From Asparagopsis taxiformis (taxonomy: Eukaryota; Rhodophyta; Florideophyceae; Bonnemaisoniales; Bonnemaisoniaceae), in NCBI GenBank assembly GCA_030407315.1, contig JALQPE010000012.1:248001-312000 (forward strand): a stretch of 64,000 nt of DNA. The letters are read 5' to 3'. Of this stretch, positions 21,312-33,000 are shown piece after piece. The notes under the pieces are model-generated. The model saw only the letters and a list, made by a program, of their open reading frames with translations. It did not search any database and was not told the origin of the DNA. The first letter of the stretch is position 1. Every line of letters begins with the position of its first letter. The position numbers and the translations under genes were made by a program.

Positions 21312-24004
21312 ACTGTTCATTGACAAACTCGTGTGTAGCCCCATTTAGACCACTCACCACTGGTATCTGCTGAGTCACCGCGCACGGCCCTGGTGCTCCC
21401 TCCTGAATTCGCTTGGGCCGTCTCAATACATTCCGTACTATGCCTATGAAGCAGTCCCGTTATGGATCAGCGTTCTGCGTGTTCAGCACATCATCCCCAC
21501 GTTACCAGAGCTGCAATTTCTCAGCGGTACGGGTATCATCAATCCTTAGCACAGATGTGATACAGCAGCCGATGCAGGTCAATTTCTAGACTCGTAATTT
21601 TGCACTCAAGAAGGGAGATCGGTATGGAAATTGTCCAGGCATAACAAACCGCCTGTCCTGCTCTCCTGCAGAGCAAGCTTCATCGATCCAGTCGATCAGG
21701 AACCTGACGACATGTAGTCGGCGTTCGTTCCGGACGCGGAAAGGGCAAATTTTTGTGTGGCGTTTGCAGATTCAGTCGCAACGGGAAGCGATGAAACTTT
21801 CCGCATGGCGTTTGACTGCGGTTTATCTGAGACAGACATCGAGCGATCGGTGTTTCTGTCCAGATGAAGCTGGAGATCAATGCCGTATTTGAGCTGATAA
21901 TTGGAGCAAAGATTTGAAACAAATTTTCTGTGCAAATTTACGACGCGACACGGCGGAGGGTGGATAACTCAACGTTAGATGTTATTGGTTGAGCCAACAT
22001 TACAAGACCGTACCGACGACACGCGCAATCATTGATTTTTCGCTCATTGCTTAGAGAGCAAAACTGTCCAATGGTCGTATCAAGTTAGACCAGCACATAT
22101 TTCCGCAACATCTTGGTGGAACGAAGTCGGTGCTCACGAAAGCCTGAGAGCTGCCTTGAGTCGAGGATTTTGTACGCCGCCTTATCTGTGGTAGTTTCAT
22201 ACTGCGTTGTTTCACCGTTGGACTTGTGCCACGCACACTTGGATCTCTCTCCATACGTACGTGTAGATAAGATGTGAATTGAGCTACAATAGCATACCAA
22301 ACTGGAAACCAGTATCTACATGCTTTGTGAGAATATAATGCCTCTTCCTCGAGAAAAGGCCTCCTTCGGAATACTAGATTTCATTCAACCATATCCATCC
22401 ATCTCCCATCGCTTCAGCATGAAATCATCACCATTCCATCCATCGCAACGTTCGTCTCTATCCAAAAACTACTCTCCACACATCTCCCCGATCTTTCAGT
22501 CCGACCGTACCCGGCGGCGGCCGAGAGAAACGTACTGGCCATTGTTAAAAGTATCTACGACGGCAATGAGCGCATATATTAAATCATTCTCTATGTGAAC
22601 ACAGACCCTAATTGCCTCTCGTTTGTGGCAGAAATGAAACAAACACAAAGACTGCAACTCGTCCATGCGAGAAGCAAAAGCTACAGATTTTTAGCAAGTA
22701 TCGATAGCTACAAAGAACCACTGCAACGTTTATTCTAGACTTGTATACATTTTCATTAGCACTTACATTACCATACACGAATAGTATTGCATTAAAGATT
22801 TTTATGAGAATGACAGGGGTCAGCGGCCGGGTTCCCTCCAGCTCAGCTTGGCTCAGCTCCGGATGCAGATGTGGTGAAGGGAAGAGAGAAAAGTCAGATA
22901 TTCTACCATGATCTGATTTGATTTGCAATCCGAGAACTTCTTGACTCCCAAAAGGTGTAAACAGTATCCCTGCATATTGGCATCGACCAAAAGAACTGCA
23001 GCACTAACTCAATTTTCATTGCAGAGATCAGCACAACGTATTCGTCTTGAGTGTCACAAGTTGCAATTAGATGGCGCTGACTCGAAGCTAGGAGAGTTGG
23101 TAGTTGTGCCGAGTCGGCGTCTTCGGTTTGATCGCTCGTCTAAATATCCAAGCAAAATGGCAGGCAAGGAGATACAAAGCCACGCAACAATCAAGCTTAC
23201 CACATTCCCCAGCCAGAATCACCATAGAAATCCTTGCCGTCTGCATCACACAGATCATCTTACGCAGTGCGTGCTGCCCAGGTCGTTATTCGGCCCTATC
23301 CAGAAACACTTTCAGGCCTAGTGCAACCAGTAGATCTGAAATGGAAATGGACGTCCGGTGAATGACCAGCGCAATTGCATTGCTGGCGAGCCCAGAAATT
23401 CTAAAATTTCAGTCAGAAAAAAAATGCAAAAATACATCGATTTGGGCGGTCGAAAGTGCCGTACGGCACACCCCCATCTCAAAAACATGTTCACATGTGC
23501 ATGTTTTTGAGAATAGCCCAAAAAATAAAGCAATTCAGGACGTCCGCCGGACATAGGCTTGATTCTAATTTGGCCACAACGGCCCCAGAAGCTACCAAGC
23601 GCCCCGAGCGGCCCCTCCCCGCTCACTTACCCACTCACGCCCATCTTGCAGAAACGTTCCTGCTGGCCTCATCCATGCCTTCACATCCACATCATAATCC
23701 TCTGCTGAGCTGTTCACCTTGGACGCTCACTGGAAGTACTCGTCTTCGACGTCCGCCAATGCAGGACAACACCATGAATACTAAACCCACCGTGGATCTC
23801 AGTCATCAACGGTGGGCGTCCTATAAATGACTGCTATAGAACCATTGCCCCAAGCCCTCCAGTTTGGACGCTCAGCCAACAGCGATTGCTGCTCTACCTC
23901 CTTGGTCGTTCTCCGATGCATGTAAATGCGCCAAAGTACGACCGATGGGGCAGTCCAAACTTTTTGTACCAGTGCACGCCTAGGGATACCACAAGGTTCG
24001 TCAT

Positions 24005-24058
24005 ACACACACAAAGACACAAACACACAAAGACACAAAGACACAAACACACAAACAA
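24005..24058. repeat. CA-rich microsatellite
   Basis: Irregular run of ACACAAAGACACAAACACAC units. It produces low-complexity frames on both strands that are not genes. Confidence 0.85.
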
Positions 24059-24409
24059 CCACGCACTGCAGCACCCAACTTTCGCATGCGTCAGTGATGT
24101 GCTGCTGCAGTGTATATGCGCTGTGCGGTAGCAAGATTTCCATGCTTGCAGCCATTCACATCCAGACATCCAGCCGCCGACCAGGGAAGCCGTTTGCAGC
24201 CGATTCCCCCTTGTCTGCATGGCATCTCGGTGCTGTCAACACTTGCTTAGTTGCTGCGATGCGAGCAAATGTGCAGCACTAGCCTAACTTGAAATGGACG
24301 TCGAGTGGAAGTCCGGCTCGGTTACATTGCTGGTCAGCCCTGAAATTCTAAAATGTTGGGCTGAGAAATAGCTGCAAAACTGTATCCATGTGCAATACTC
24401 GACCAACCT

Positions 24410-26046
24410 GAAATGGACGTCCGGTGAATGTCCAGCTCAATTGCATTGCTGGCGAGCCCAGAAATTCTAAAATTTCAGTCAGAAAAAAAATGCAAAAATA
24501 CATCGATTTGGGCGGTCGAAAGTGCCGTACGGCACACCCCCATCTCAAAAACATGTTCACATGTGCATGTTTTTGAGAATGGCTCAAAATTCAATTCAAA
24601 TCAAGGTGTCTAATCTGGCCACAACGGCCCCAGAAGAAGCCATCCGACGCCCCGAGCGGGGCCATCGCTGGCTTCTGTAAGCACCAACTGTAAGCAAAGC
24701 CACATCTCACGAAGGATCGATTCCAGGCTCAGGCTCAATACGCCAGGGCGAAGTTTTGGTCCTTGTTTCGACATGCTCCCACTCCACTTTCTCACGACAA
24801 ACACTGCTCATCCATCATGCTGCACATGCTACGTGCACTTCGTATGAGCAGTGGGCCCGCCTGCGTGGTTGCTGTAATGCGTAGATGTGAGCAGCATACG
24901 AACAACCCAGAATGGACGTCTGGTGGATGTCCGGCTCAATTGCATTGCTGGCGAGCCCAGAAATTCTAAAATTTCGGGCAGAAAAAAATTGTGAAAAATC
25001 ATCGATTTGGGCGGGTCGATTGTGCCGTACGGCAGACCCCCATCTCAAAAACATGTTCACATGTGCATGTTTTTGAGAATAGCCCAAATTTCAATTCAAA
25101 TCAAGGTGTCTAATTTGGCCACAACGGCCCCAGGAACCGGCTGCCGCCCCGACCGGGGTCATCACTGGCTTCGGTAAGCACTAACTGTAAGCCGAAATCG
25201 CGTCTTACGAAGGGTCGATTCCAGGCTTCAAGCCCAAGTTATGCTAGGGAGACATCTTTTTCACTGTTTCATCATGGTCCCACCTTACATCCTCACGACA
25301 AACAACACTCACACATCACGTTACTCATATTCCGTGCACTTTGTATGAGTAGTGAGCCCGCCTGCTTAGTTGCTGCAATGCATGGATGTGGGCAGCACAC
25401 GACCAACCTGAAATGGACGTCCGGTGGATGTCCAGCTCGATTGCACTGCTGGCCAGCCCAAAAATTCTAAAATTTCGGGCAGAAAAAAATTGTGAAAAAT
25501 CATCGATTTGGGCGGGTCGATTGTGCCGTACGGCAGACCCCCATCTCAAAAACATGTTCACATGTGCATGTTTTTGAGAATAGCCCAAATTTCAATTCAA
25601 ATCAAGGTGTCTAATTTGGCCACAACGGCCCCAGGAACCGGCTGCCGCCCCGACCGGGGTCATCACTGGCTTCTGTAAGCACCAACTGTAAGCCAAAATC
25701 GCGTCTTACGAAGGGTCGATTTCAGGCTCAACACGTCAGGGACAGGTCTTGGTCCTTGTTTCATCATGGTCCCGCCCTACTCTCTCACGATCAACCTGAA
25801 ATGGACGTCCGGTGGATGTCCAGCTCGATTGCATTGCTGGCCAGCCCAGAAATTCTAAAATTTCCGAAAAATCAATTTTGTGGCCCAGCATCTCCTGTGC
25901 CGAAAATTCCCGCGCTCACTTGTGATATACGTCTAGACGTGTTTCGCACTTGTACGCATCAGGGAAGGCGTCACGGAAGGTTGAGACTACGCTACTTGTG
26001 TACCGCGTCGTCTGAAATAGCGAGTAGTGTTTGTTGTATAGTTGTG
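24410..26046 (-). repeat. Right arm of foldback inside T1
   Basis: Inverted relative to 19489-20750 with one extra unit (around 25385-25790). Hairpins at 24544-24577, 25044-25077 and 25545-25578. Each unit also has an A-box-like and a B-box-like motif (for example 25116-25127 and 25212-25222). Confidence 0.85.
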
Positions 26047-26172
26047 GAGTATGCGTCTGGTGGTTTGTAAAGCTTGCAGAACGGGATAGGGATGTGGGTG
26101 GCTCCATTTTATGAATACATGAATACAAATATTCAGGGTTGACAAAGCGGAAAGGCATAGGCTCATACATGT

Positions 26173-26514
26173 TTGAGATTGCATAGTGGAGAAAATATTT
26201 ACATCGAAATTTACATGGAAGAGATGGAGGTTTTAAGGATGAGGTATGAGAGGAAGAAAATTCTTCTGTGGTATGAGGATGTGTTCTGTGGGGGTGGATG
26301 GAATCTTGGGATGGGATGGTACAGGGGGAAGTGGAAATGTACGGAGTGCGGGTTTAGATTGGAGTGTGATTCGGAGAGGAGTGCCGACAAGCATATTATG
26401 GGGATTGGGGAGACGCTGCGGGGTGTTGGGGTAGTGAGGGCGGAGGAGGTGTTTAGGTGGGACCGTAGGAGGGTGCGGTTGAAGGCCCGGGAGGAGGGGG
26501 TTTTAGGAAAGTGA
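26173..26514 (+). CDS. Hypothetical ORF with zinc-finger-like CxxC, T1 right part
   Basis: 113 codons; an inner ATG at 26217 is a plausible start. A segment WKCTECGFRLECDSERSADK followed by H resembles a partial C2H2 finger. It opens a strongly G-rich stretch (26230-26900) with no further clear coding. It may be a remnant of a transposon gene. The proline-rich minus-strand frames here mirror the base skew and are not genes. Confidence 0.25.
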   Translation: MRLHSGENIYIEIYMEEMEVLRMRYERKKILLWYEDVFCGGGWNLGMGWYRGKWKCTECGFRLECDSERSADKHIMGIGETLRGVGVVRAEEVFRWDRRRVRLKAREEGVLGK

Positions 26515-27449
26515 GGAGAAAGAGGTGGGAAGGGGGGTGGCGTCTGTTCTGGCTGTGGTGAGTGGGGATGTGATGGGGAAGAAGAGGGTTATTGTATTTG
26601 GGGAGGGAGGAGAGTGGGAGGATGGGTGCGAAGTGGGGGGTTGATATGTGGTTCAGAGCGGGGAGGTTTCTGGGGAGACGGCGGGGGAGCGGGAGCGTGG
26701 GCCGGTGGTGGTGGTGGTGGTGTATACGGTATCGAAGATGCGGATGGCGTGGGGGCATGTAGCAGGTGAGGGAGGGAGGGGTGGAGCAGGTCGAAGAGTA
26801 AGCTGCAGGGGAAGTTTGTGGAGAGGGCGAAGGAGAGGGGTTGAAGGTAGAGGAGAGAGGGTATTGAAGAACAATACGTTGCAAAGGTGATGGGGGAGAG
26901 CATGGTCGAGGGGATAGGGGATGTTTTCCCTATTCTGAGGTAGTATGAGGACTGGTTATAAGAAATCTGTACGGTAGAGCAGAAAAGTAGGTATGGAATG
27001 GAGGTGTGCACCGTGGAAGCGGGGATAGGTAGCTGAAAATGCGTTCTAGAGTGGTATTGGGGGTGTTTGAGGTACAGTACGGGGGAGGTGAGCACCAAAT
27101 GGAAGGGGGTGTGAGCGAGAGGATGAAAAAATTAAAGACAAAATTGGAGTCGACCGACAAGGAAAAATAGAGTGGTCGCCGTGATGGATGCGGACATCCA
27201 TGTCGAGCAAGGCGGCAGAAATTTCTGGGGTCGAAATTTTTGAATTTCTGAACCGGCGCCCGTCCTAGGTTGACATAGACATGGCGGAAGTCCATCCCGA
27301 GGGGGACATCCGTGGTACTAGAAACAATGAATGTCGCCCTAGTAATACTAGACGTACTAGACCGCATGGACGTCCGGTTCTAGGCGGACATCCAAAAATA
27401 CTGGAGAACATGGACGTCCGCCTAGTAATACTAGGTGTACTAGAGGTTG

Positions 27450-27483
27450 TGGACGTCCGCGTCCATTTCCGAGAACACAGACG
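27450..27483 (-). repeat. Right terminal inverted repeat of T1
   Basis: Reverse complement reads CGTCTGTGTTCTCGGAAATG then GACGCGGACGTCCA, pairing with the left end. It is preceded by several GGACGTCC and CTAGTA motifs (27290-27440). Confidence 0.9.
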
Positions 27484-27485
27484 AA

Positions 27486-28917
27486 GCTCAAACGTGAGCT
27501 GGAGGGACTTTTCCCTACGTTAAAGCCGTTCTCCGGCCGGAATCCGATTACGTTGCTCGGATTCCTCGCCCAAATACGTGATGGGTTCAGCACACTCGGA
27601 GTGTGCGAGGGAGTGGCAGTACGTGCGCTGCACTTCTTCCTCGAAGGGGACGCCCGACGGTTCTACGATTCCCAGTGTACGACTGGTGTGATCACGACTG
27701 ATCCGACGAAGAGGTTCTCGTGGCCTCACGTAATCAACGCGTTGATTAAACGTTACCTGCAAGACGACGTGCTGCAGGAGGCCTACGAAAAGGTCACGAT
27801 GATCACGCAGAGTCCTAACGAGGACGAGAATCAGTACGCTGATAGACTCGACACCGCCACGCGGGCGTGCAACTACGTGTTTACGGACCGACTCCTCGTC
27901 CACCACTACGTGCGTGGTTTGCTGCCCTCGACGCGGGCAGCCGTGACGGAACGACTCCGGTCACTCCCCGAACGAGAGAGGAACGACCTCACCGTTGTGA
28001 GACGATTGGCGACGGCCGAAGGAACGACCTTCCGTGCACGTACGGCAGCTGTCGCGTCAGCCGCGAAACCGAAAGTGCGGTTTCCGGTGAAGCCTACGTT
28101 GGCTATTTCCGACCACGAGTCGAGGAAGTTCGCGGACTACGATGAGTCCGCGTACTTACGTAATGAACGGGCTAGCGAGCCCAGTTACCACGATGGTAAC
28201 CCGAACATCCCCGCTAGGGATGATGACGACGTGTCGCTCGCTGCGGCTCACGTTGCCGAGAATTTGGAGGCAATCCTCTTCACGAACGGGCCGCCGCCCA
28301 ACGATACGAAAACGGCAAACGAAAAGCTGGACGAGCTCGAAGCTCGATTGAACCGTCCATGCGAGGACGTGCCGAAGCTCACGAGCGAGCAGACGCAATT
28401 GGCGCACTCCGTAATCCCGAATGATTACTGGACGCTGTCGTGTTGGTCATGCCGCGAAGATGGCCACTCGACGTTTACGTGTCCGCGTCTGACGCCAGAT
28501 CAACGGATCTTTTTCGCGTACAAGTACTACCTCTTCCACGTGAAGAGAAACCCACGTCAGGCTGAGTACTTCCGCCAACGAATGGCAAAACGTAACCAGG
28601 AACGACCTGGTGAGCGAGGGAACGTGACCCCGCGGAGGTACGGCACGCCGCCTACGATACTCCGAAACCCCAATCGTGACGGGGGAAGGCCCTTCGACAG
28701 GCGCCGCGGCGATTTTCGTAATGACCGACGTGACCCCCGCCCGTGGGCGAACGAACGAAATGGCCAGCGTAATGGCCGCAGCGGAGTCTACGTGACGACT
28801 TCCGCTGACGAAACACTACTCGAGGTGGAAACGAGTCACGATGACGAGCGAGCTTCGTGGGCTCACGACGACGACGTGTCGAACGGCCTCGCGCCGGAAA
28901 ACGACCAGGCGATGTAG
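27486..28917 (+). CDS. Gag of element A, C-terminal part with CCHC zinc knuckle
   Basis: Continues the frame of 15440-16413 directly after T1 and its AA duplication, beginning with the codon completed to AAG. The first 120 residues are a retrotransposon gag capsid segment (ITLLGFLAQIRDGFSTLGV, VAVRALHFFLEGDARRFYDS, and ENQYADRLDTATRACNYVF). Near nt 28440-28481 is a CX2CX4HX4C knuckle (CWSCREDGHSTFTC) that binds RNA. The tail is Arg/Asn-rich. Stop TAG at 28915-28917. The protease frame overlaps this end in the -1 frame, so a -1 frameshift is likely used. Confidence 0.9.
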
Positions 28918-30095
28918 GTCACGAGCCACCCACATCGCCTGAACCCTTACGTGAAAGGGGGACGACCGACGTCGATGATTGGTCCTCCGCAGGCTCACTG
29001 ATGAACGAGAGTTACGAAAAGCTCACGGCCGCGAAGGCCAACTCGAGTCACACGACACCCGACGTGGGGGAAGAAACGAAGTCCGACGGGACAACCGAAC
29101 CTCACACGAAGAGGAAGCCTCGCAGACGAGCGAGACGCGCTACCCGGAAGCACGACGCTTCCGAGCGCGAGAAAGCCAAGCACGCGGCTCATACGAAGCG
29201 TGTCGACGCGAAAGAAGCCATACGGGCTCATGCGGTGAAGCGACGAATCGCTAGCGAAGACGTAGACCGCGCGCCGGTCAGGACCGAACCGTTGGTCCTC
29301 GACGGGCATACGTGCCTACTTGCGTCAAAGCACTATATCGTGTCCGGAACGATAGGACTAGACCTCAACGTGATGAGGGCGATTACCATCGCGATGGATA
29401 CGTGCAGCGGCTACAACTTGATACGAACAAGTTTACTACCCTACGACTGGGTCGACCGCTGTCTACGTGACGAAGAGCTACCGAAGCTCGGAGACGCCAA
29501 CGGGCGACGTTTGCCTATCGAAGGCGCCATCCTGCTTCGTGTCAGGCTGGGGAACTCGCTGTTCCGCGTCAAATTCTTCGTAGCCAACACGCTGGCTGTT
29601 CCCGTTATAATGGGTACGTCGTTCATGTCGAAGCATGTCGATGCTATACGCTGTCGAGCGCAGACAATCGAACTCCATCGGGGAGATACGATACCCATTA
29701 TCGCGGAAGGCGATACGACGACTCCGTACGAGGAGGGGGAAGAGACGAATCCAAACGTGGAACACCCGAAGCGCCGCGAGCGTAACGCGGCCTCGAATAG
29801 GCCGAGCCGAACGTTCTCGGTTCGCCTGACGAAGTACACGCGTGTACCGGCGATGTCGCAACGGACCGTCAACGTGACGACGGACGCGACCGGACTCGTG
29901 TTCCTCGAACCGAAAGCGTCCGGTGCAGTTCCGGCATGGGCTGCGCATAGCCAACGGAGTGGTCGACGTAGGACCGAGAGAGACGTTCTCTATTATCGTG
30001 TCGAACTTCACGAAGAAGGACCGCGAATTGCCGAAAGGCACGACGATTGCGTACGCGGTACGCTCCCCGTTGGGAATCGTTCCACTCAAGCGTGA
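28857..30095 (+). CDS. Aspartic protease of element A, variant active site
   Basis: Open in the -1 frame relative to gag, overlapping it by about 60 nt, and overlapping the pol frame by about 170 nt. The retropepsin core is near residues 150-290: IAMDTCSGYNLIRTSLL, then a flap region, and VPVIMGTSFMSKHVDAI. The catalytic triad normally reads D-T/S-G; here it reads Asp-Thr-Cys-Ser-Gly (Asp codon at 29397). Element B has a normal DTGAG. The first 140 residues are Lys/Arg/Glu-rich. It should cut Gag-Pol. The Cys could be a real family variant or an inactivating change. Confidence 0.75.
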   Translation: MGSRRRRVERPRAGKRPGDVGHEPPTSPEPLRERGTTDVDDWSSAGSLMNESYEKLTAAKANSSHTTPDVGEETKSDGTTEPHTKRKPRRRARRATRKHDASEREKAKHAAHTKRVDAKEAIRAHAVKRRIASEDVDRAPVRTEPLVLDGHTCLLASKHYIVSGTIGLDLNVMRAITIAMDTCSGYNLIRTSLLPYDWVDRCLRDEELPKLGDANGRRLPIEGAILLRVRLGNSLFRVKFFVANTLAVPVIMGTSFMSKHVDAIRCRAQTIELHRGDTIPIIAEGDTTTPYEEGEETNPNVEHPKRRERNAASNRPSRTFSVRLTKYTRVPAMSQRTVNVTTDATGLVFLEPKASGAVPAWAAHSQRSGRRRTERDVLYYRVELHEEGPRIAERHDDCVRGTLPVGNRSTQA

Positions 30096-33000
30096 GGGCG
30101 GCGAAGCCCTCGCGAAGGTTTTGAACCTACCGCTAGTCGACGCGACGACGCGGACAACTACGAACGGGTTGGGCGACGAAACGCCAGACCCATTGGTCAA
30201 CGAAAAGGGGAACGACCCCGCCACGAATTGGCAGTCGACAATCGATTTGTCGCACCTCGACGACGAGGATTTGCGAAAGCGCATCAACGAGATGCTAGCC
30301 ACACATTCGTCAATGTGGACGAGCGGACGCCTCGGCGAAATCAATGCTACGGAGCATCGAATCGAACTCGAACCGGGCACGCGGCCCATACGTTCAATGC
30401 CCTATCGTCAGGGTCCGGCTCTACGTACGATAGCCGAGGAGCAGATCACGAAGATGCTCAACGAAGGGGTTATCGAACCCGCGTCCAGCGAATGGGCGTC
30501 ACCAATCGTGTTGGTGCCGAAGAAGGACGGATCCTTACGTTTCTGTGTCGACTACAGGCGTTTGAACGCGAAAACGATCGCTGATTCGTACCCGCTTCCT
30601 CGTATGGAAGACTGCCTTGATTCGTTGGGCGACGCCGCCATCTTCACGACACTCGACTGTAACGCCGGTTACTGGCAAGTGCCCGTCTCCGCCGAGGACC
30701 GTGATAAGACAACGTTTACGTCTTTCATGGGAACGTATCGCTACGTGCGAATGCCATTCGGGCTACGAAATGCCCCCGCTACGTTTCAGCGGACGTTGGA
30801 CATAATCCTCTCCGGAGTACGTTGGCAATCGTGCCTTGTTTACTTAGACGACGTAATCGTCTTTTCGAAAGACCTCGAGTCTCACCTGGGTCACGTTGAC
30901 CAGGTGCTTTCCCTGCTACGCGCAGCGGGAGTAACGTTAAAGCTCACGAAGTGCTCGTTCTTTCAACCACGAGTTGACTACCTGGGGCACGTGATTACCC
31001 CAGGGAAGCTGCACGTCGCAGCACGGAACAAGGAAGCCTTTCGTACGGCTACGTTCCCGCGAGACAAGACGCAATGTCGATCGTTTTTGGGAGCGGCCAA
31101 TGTTTACCGCCGTTTCGTAAAGGCGTATGCCGAGATCGCTCGGCCACTCAACACGATGTTGAAGAAGAACGCTTCCCCCGATTGGATGAACCCAACTGAC
31201 GCGCAAACGAACACGTTCGAAACGTTAAAGACAATACTGGTGTCGCCACCAGTACTGCACCTTCCGAAGGCGGGACGTCCGTTCATGATCGATACCGACG
31301 CGTCGGCGTATCAGCTGGGAGCTACGTTGCTCCAGCAGCAAAACGAAGATAAGCCCAACGAATGGGTGCCGATTGGGTACTGGTCGAAGACCCTTAACGA
31401 AACCGAACGCGGTTACTCGGCGACCGAGCGCGAGTGCTACTCCGTCGTTTGGGCGATAACGTCGCTCCGACCCTACGTAGAGGGTCAGCGGTTCACCGTA
31501 CGTACGGACCATGAAGCCTTACGTTGGCTGATGACGTTGACGGACGCGTCCGGACGACTACTACGATGGAGGCTACGCGTTGCCGAATTCGATTTCCAAG
31601 TTACGTACAGGCCTGGGCGCGTGCACCAGGTACCTGACGCTTTATCACGTGTGATATCTACGTATGACGACGGTCGACCCGTCGACGATGACGTACCATC
31701 GTACGGGGACGCGGTCCTCGTGACGGCTCGCAGTCGGCGACAACCCACACGAAATGGGCAAGGACGATCGACGTCCGCACGTAAAAAGGCAACGAATGCC
31801 AGGGGTCACGAGGACCCGTCGAACGAGACTCGTGATGAACGAACATCAGCCACGACGGCTGGCCACGATGGCCTCGAGTTCAACCGCGACGCGTCGCTCG
31901 ATGACGTTCTTGACGAGGAACCGGATTTCCTCGACGAACAGCGCGCTGCCGAAGACGATTCGGCACGCGTGCCACCAGCTGACGTTCAGCTTCCCATTAA
32001 GAGGGACGAGCTTATCGAAGCTCAACGCGAGGACGGGTTCTGTCAAACGATACTGACACGACAGTCCGACACGCTGGACGCTGCATTCTTCGAAGGCCAC
32101 GATGGCCTACTCCGACGCCGGAACCCTCACGATGAGGAACGTACACAAATCGTTGTGCCGGCTTCGTTACGGCCGCGGCTGCTGGAGTTAACGCACCACC
32201 ACGTCCTCGCTGGACATCCCGGACAAACTCGTATGTACTATACCCTACGGAGGACGTACTACTGGCCCGCGATGGCGGCCGACATCCACGCAACGGTACG
32301 AAACTGCGTTGGATGTGCGAAGAACCGTGTGAAGCTTCGCAAACGGACGAACCCGCTACGTTTATTTCCGGCTACGGAGCCGTTGCGAGACCTATGTATC
32401 GACATACTAGGTCCGCTTACGAAGACCACGCGTGGTAACCGATTTATTCTTGTGATAACGGACCGCTTCACGAAGCTGACTAGAGTCGTACCTCTACGAA
32501 ATATCGATTCCGCCAACGTGGCGAGCGCGTTCGTCAACGCGTGGGTCTTCTCGTATGGACCCCCACGGACGCTCATAAGCGATAACGGAAAGCAGTTCGC
32601 TGCTAAGTTTTTCCAGCGCGTCTGCAACGAAATCGGCGTGACGAACGTCTTCACGTCGACGTACCACCCCCAAACGAACGGGCAGGTGGAGCGCTACAAC
32701 AGGACGATCCTGGCGATGCTGCGCAATTACGTGAACGAAAACCAGAACGACTGGGACCGATACGCATCGGCGTTAACGTTTGCGTACAACACGCATGTGC
32801 ATTCGAGCACGGGCACGACGCCCTTCGATTTGATTCTCACGAATCCACCGCCACCGTTGGCGCTACACACGTCGGTAACGAACCGCGAACTGCCCGACGG
32901 GGGAGGGCGAGCCACTTACGTTCGTGAGCTCGCCACAACGATGGACAACGCGTATCGAACGCTGAAGGCCGCGCAGGCACGTTATAAACGTAACTTCGAC

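Larger units (their letters stand above)
20750..24409. other. Interior of the foldback
   Basis: Unique sequence between the arms with one more 230-bp repeat copy at about 23340-23560. A frame at 20958-21311 (117 codons, plus) contains CPSCNKG and looks protein-like, but I recognise no family. The rest shows no supported gene. Confidence 0.4.
16414..27483. mobile_element. Non-autonomous DNA transposon T1 (11,070 bp), Plavaka/CACTA-like family
   Basis: Flanked by 34-bp imperfect terminal inverted repeats (CGTCTGTGTTYTCGGAARTG, then GACGCGGACGTCCA) and a 2-bp AA duplication (16412-16413, 27484-27485). It lies inside gag of element A. The left 3 kb matches T2 at 54749-57300, including subterminal arrays and the minus-strand microexon array. 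The match breaks near 19480, where T2 continues to a transposase. T1 instead carries a foldback (19489-26046) and a G-rich right part. It therefore probably moved with transposase supplied by a T2-like copy. Family assignment comes from T2. Confidence 0.85.

Noticed and set aside
26453..27098. Proline-rich minus-strand ORFs in T1
   Set aside because: They mirror a G-rich plus strand; composition alone explains the open frames and no motif is present.
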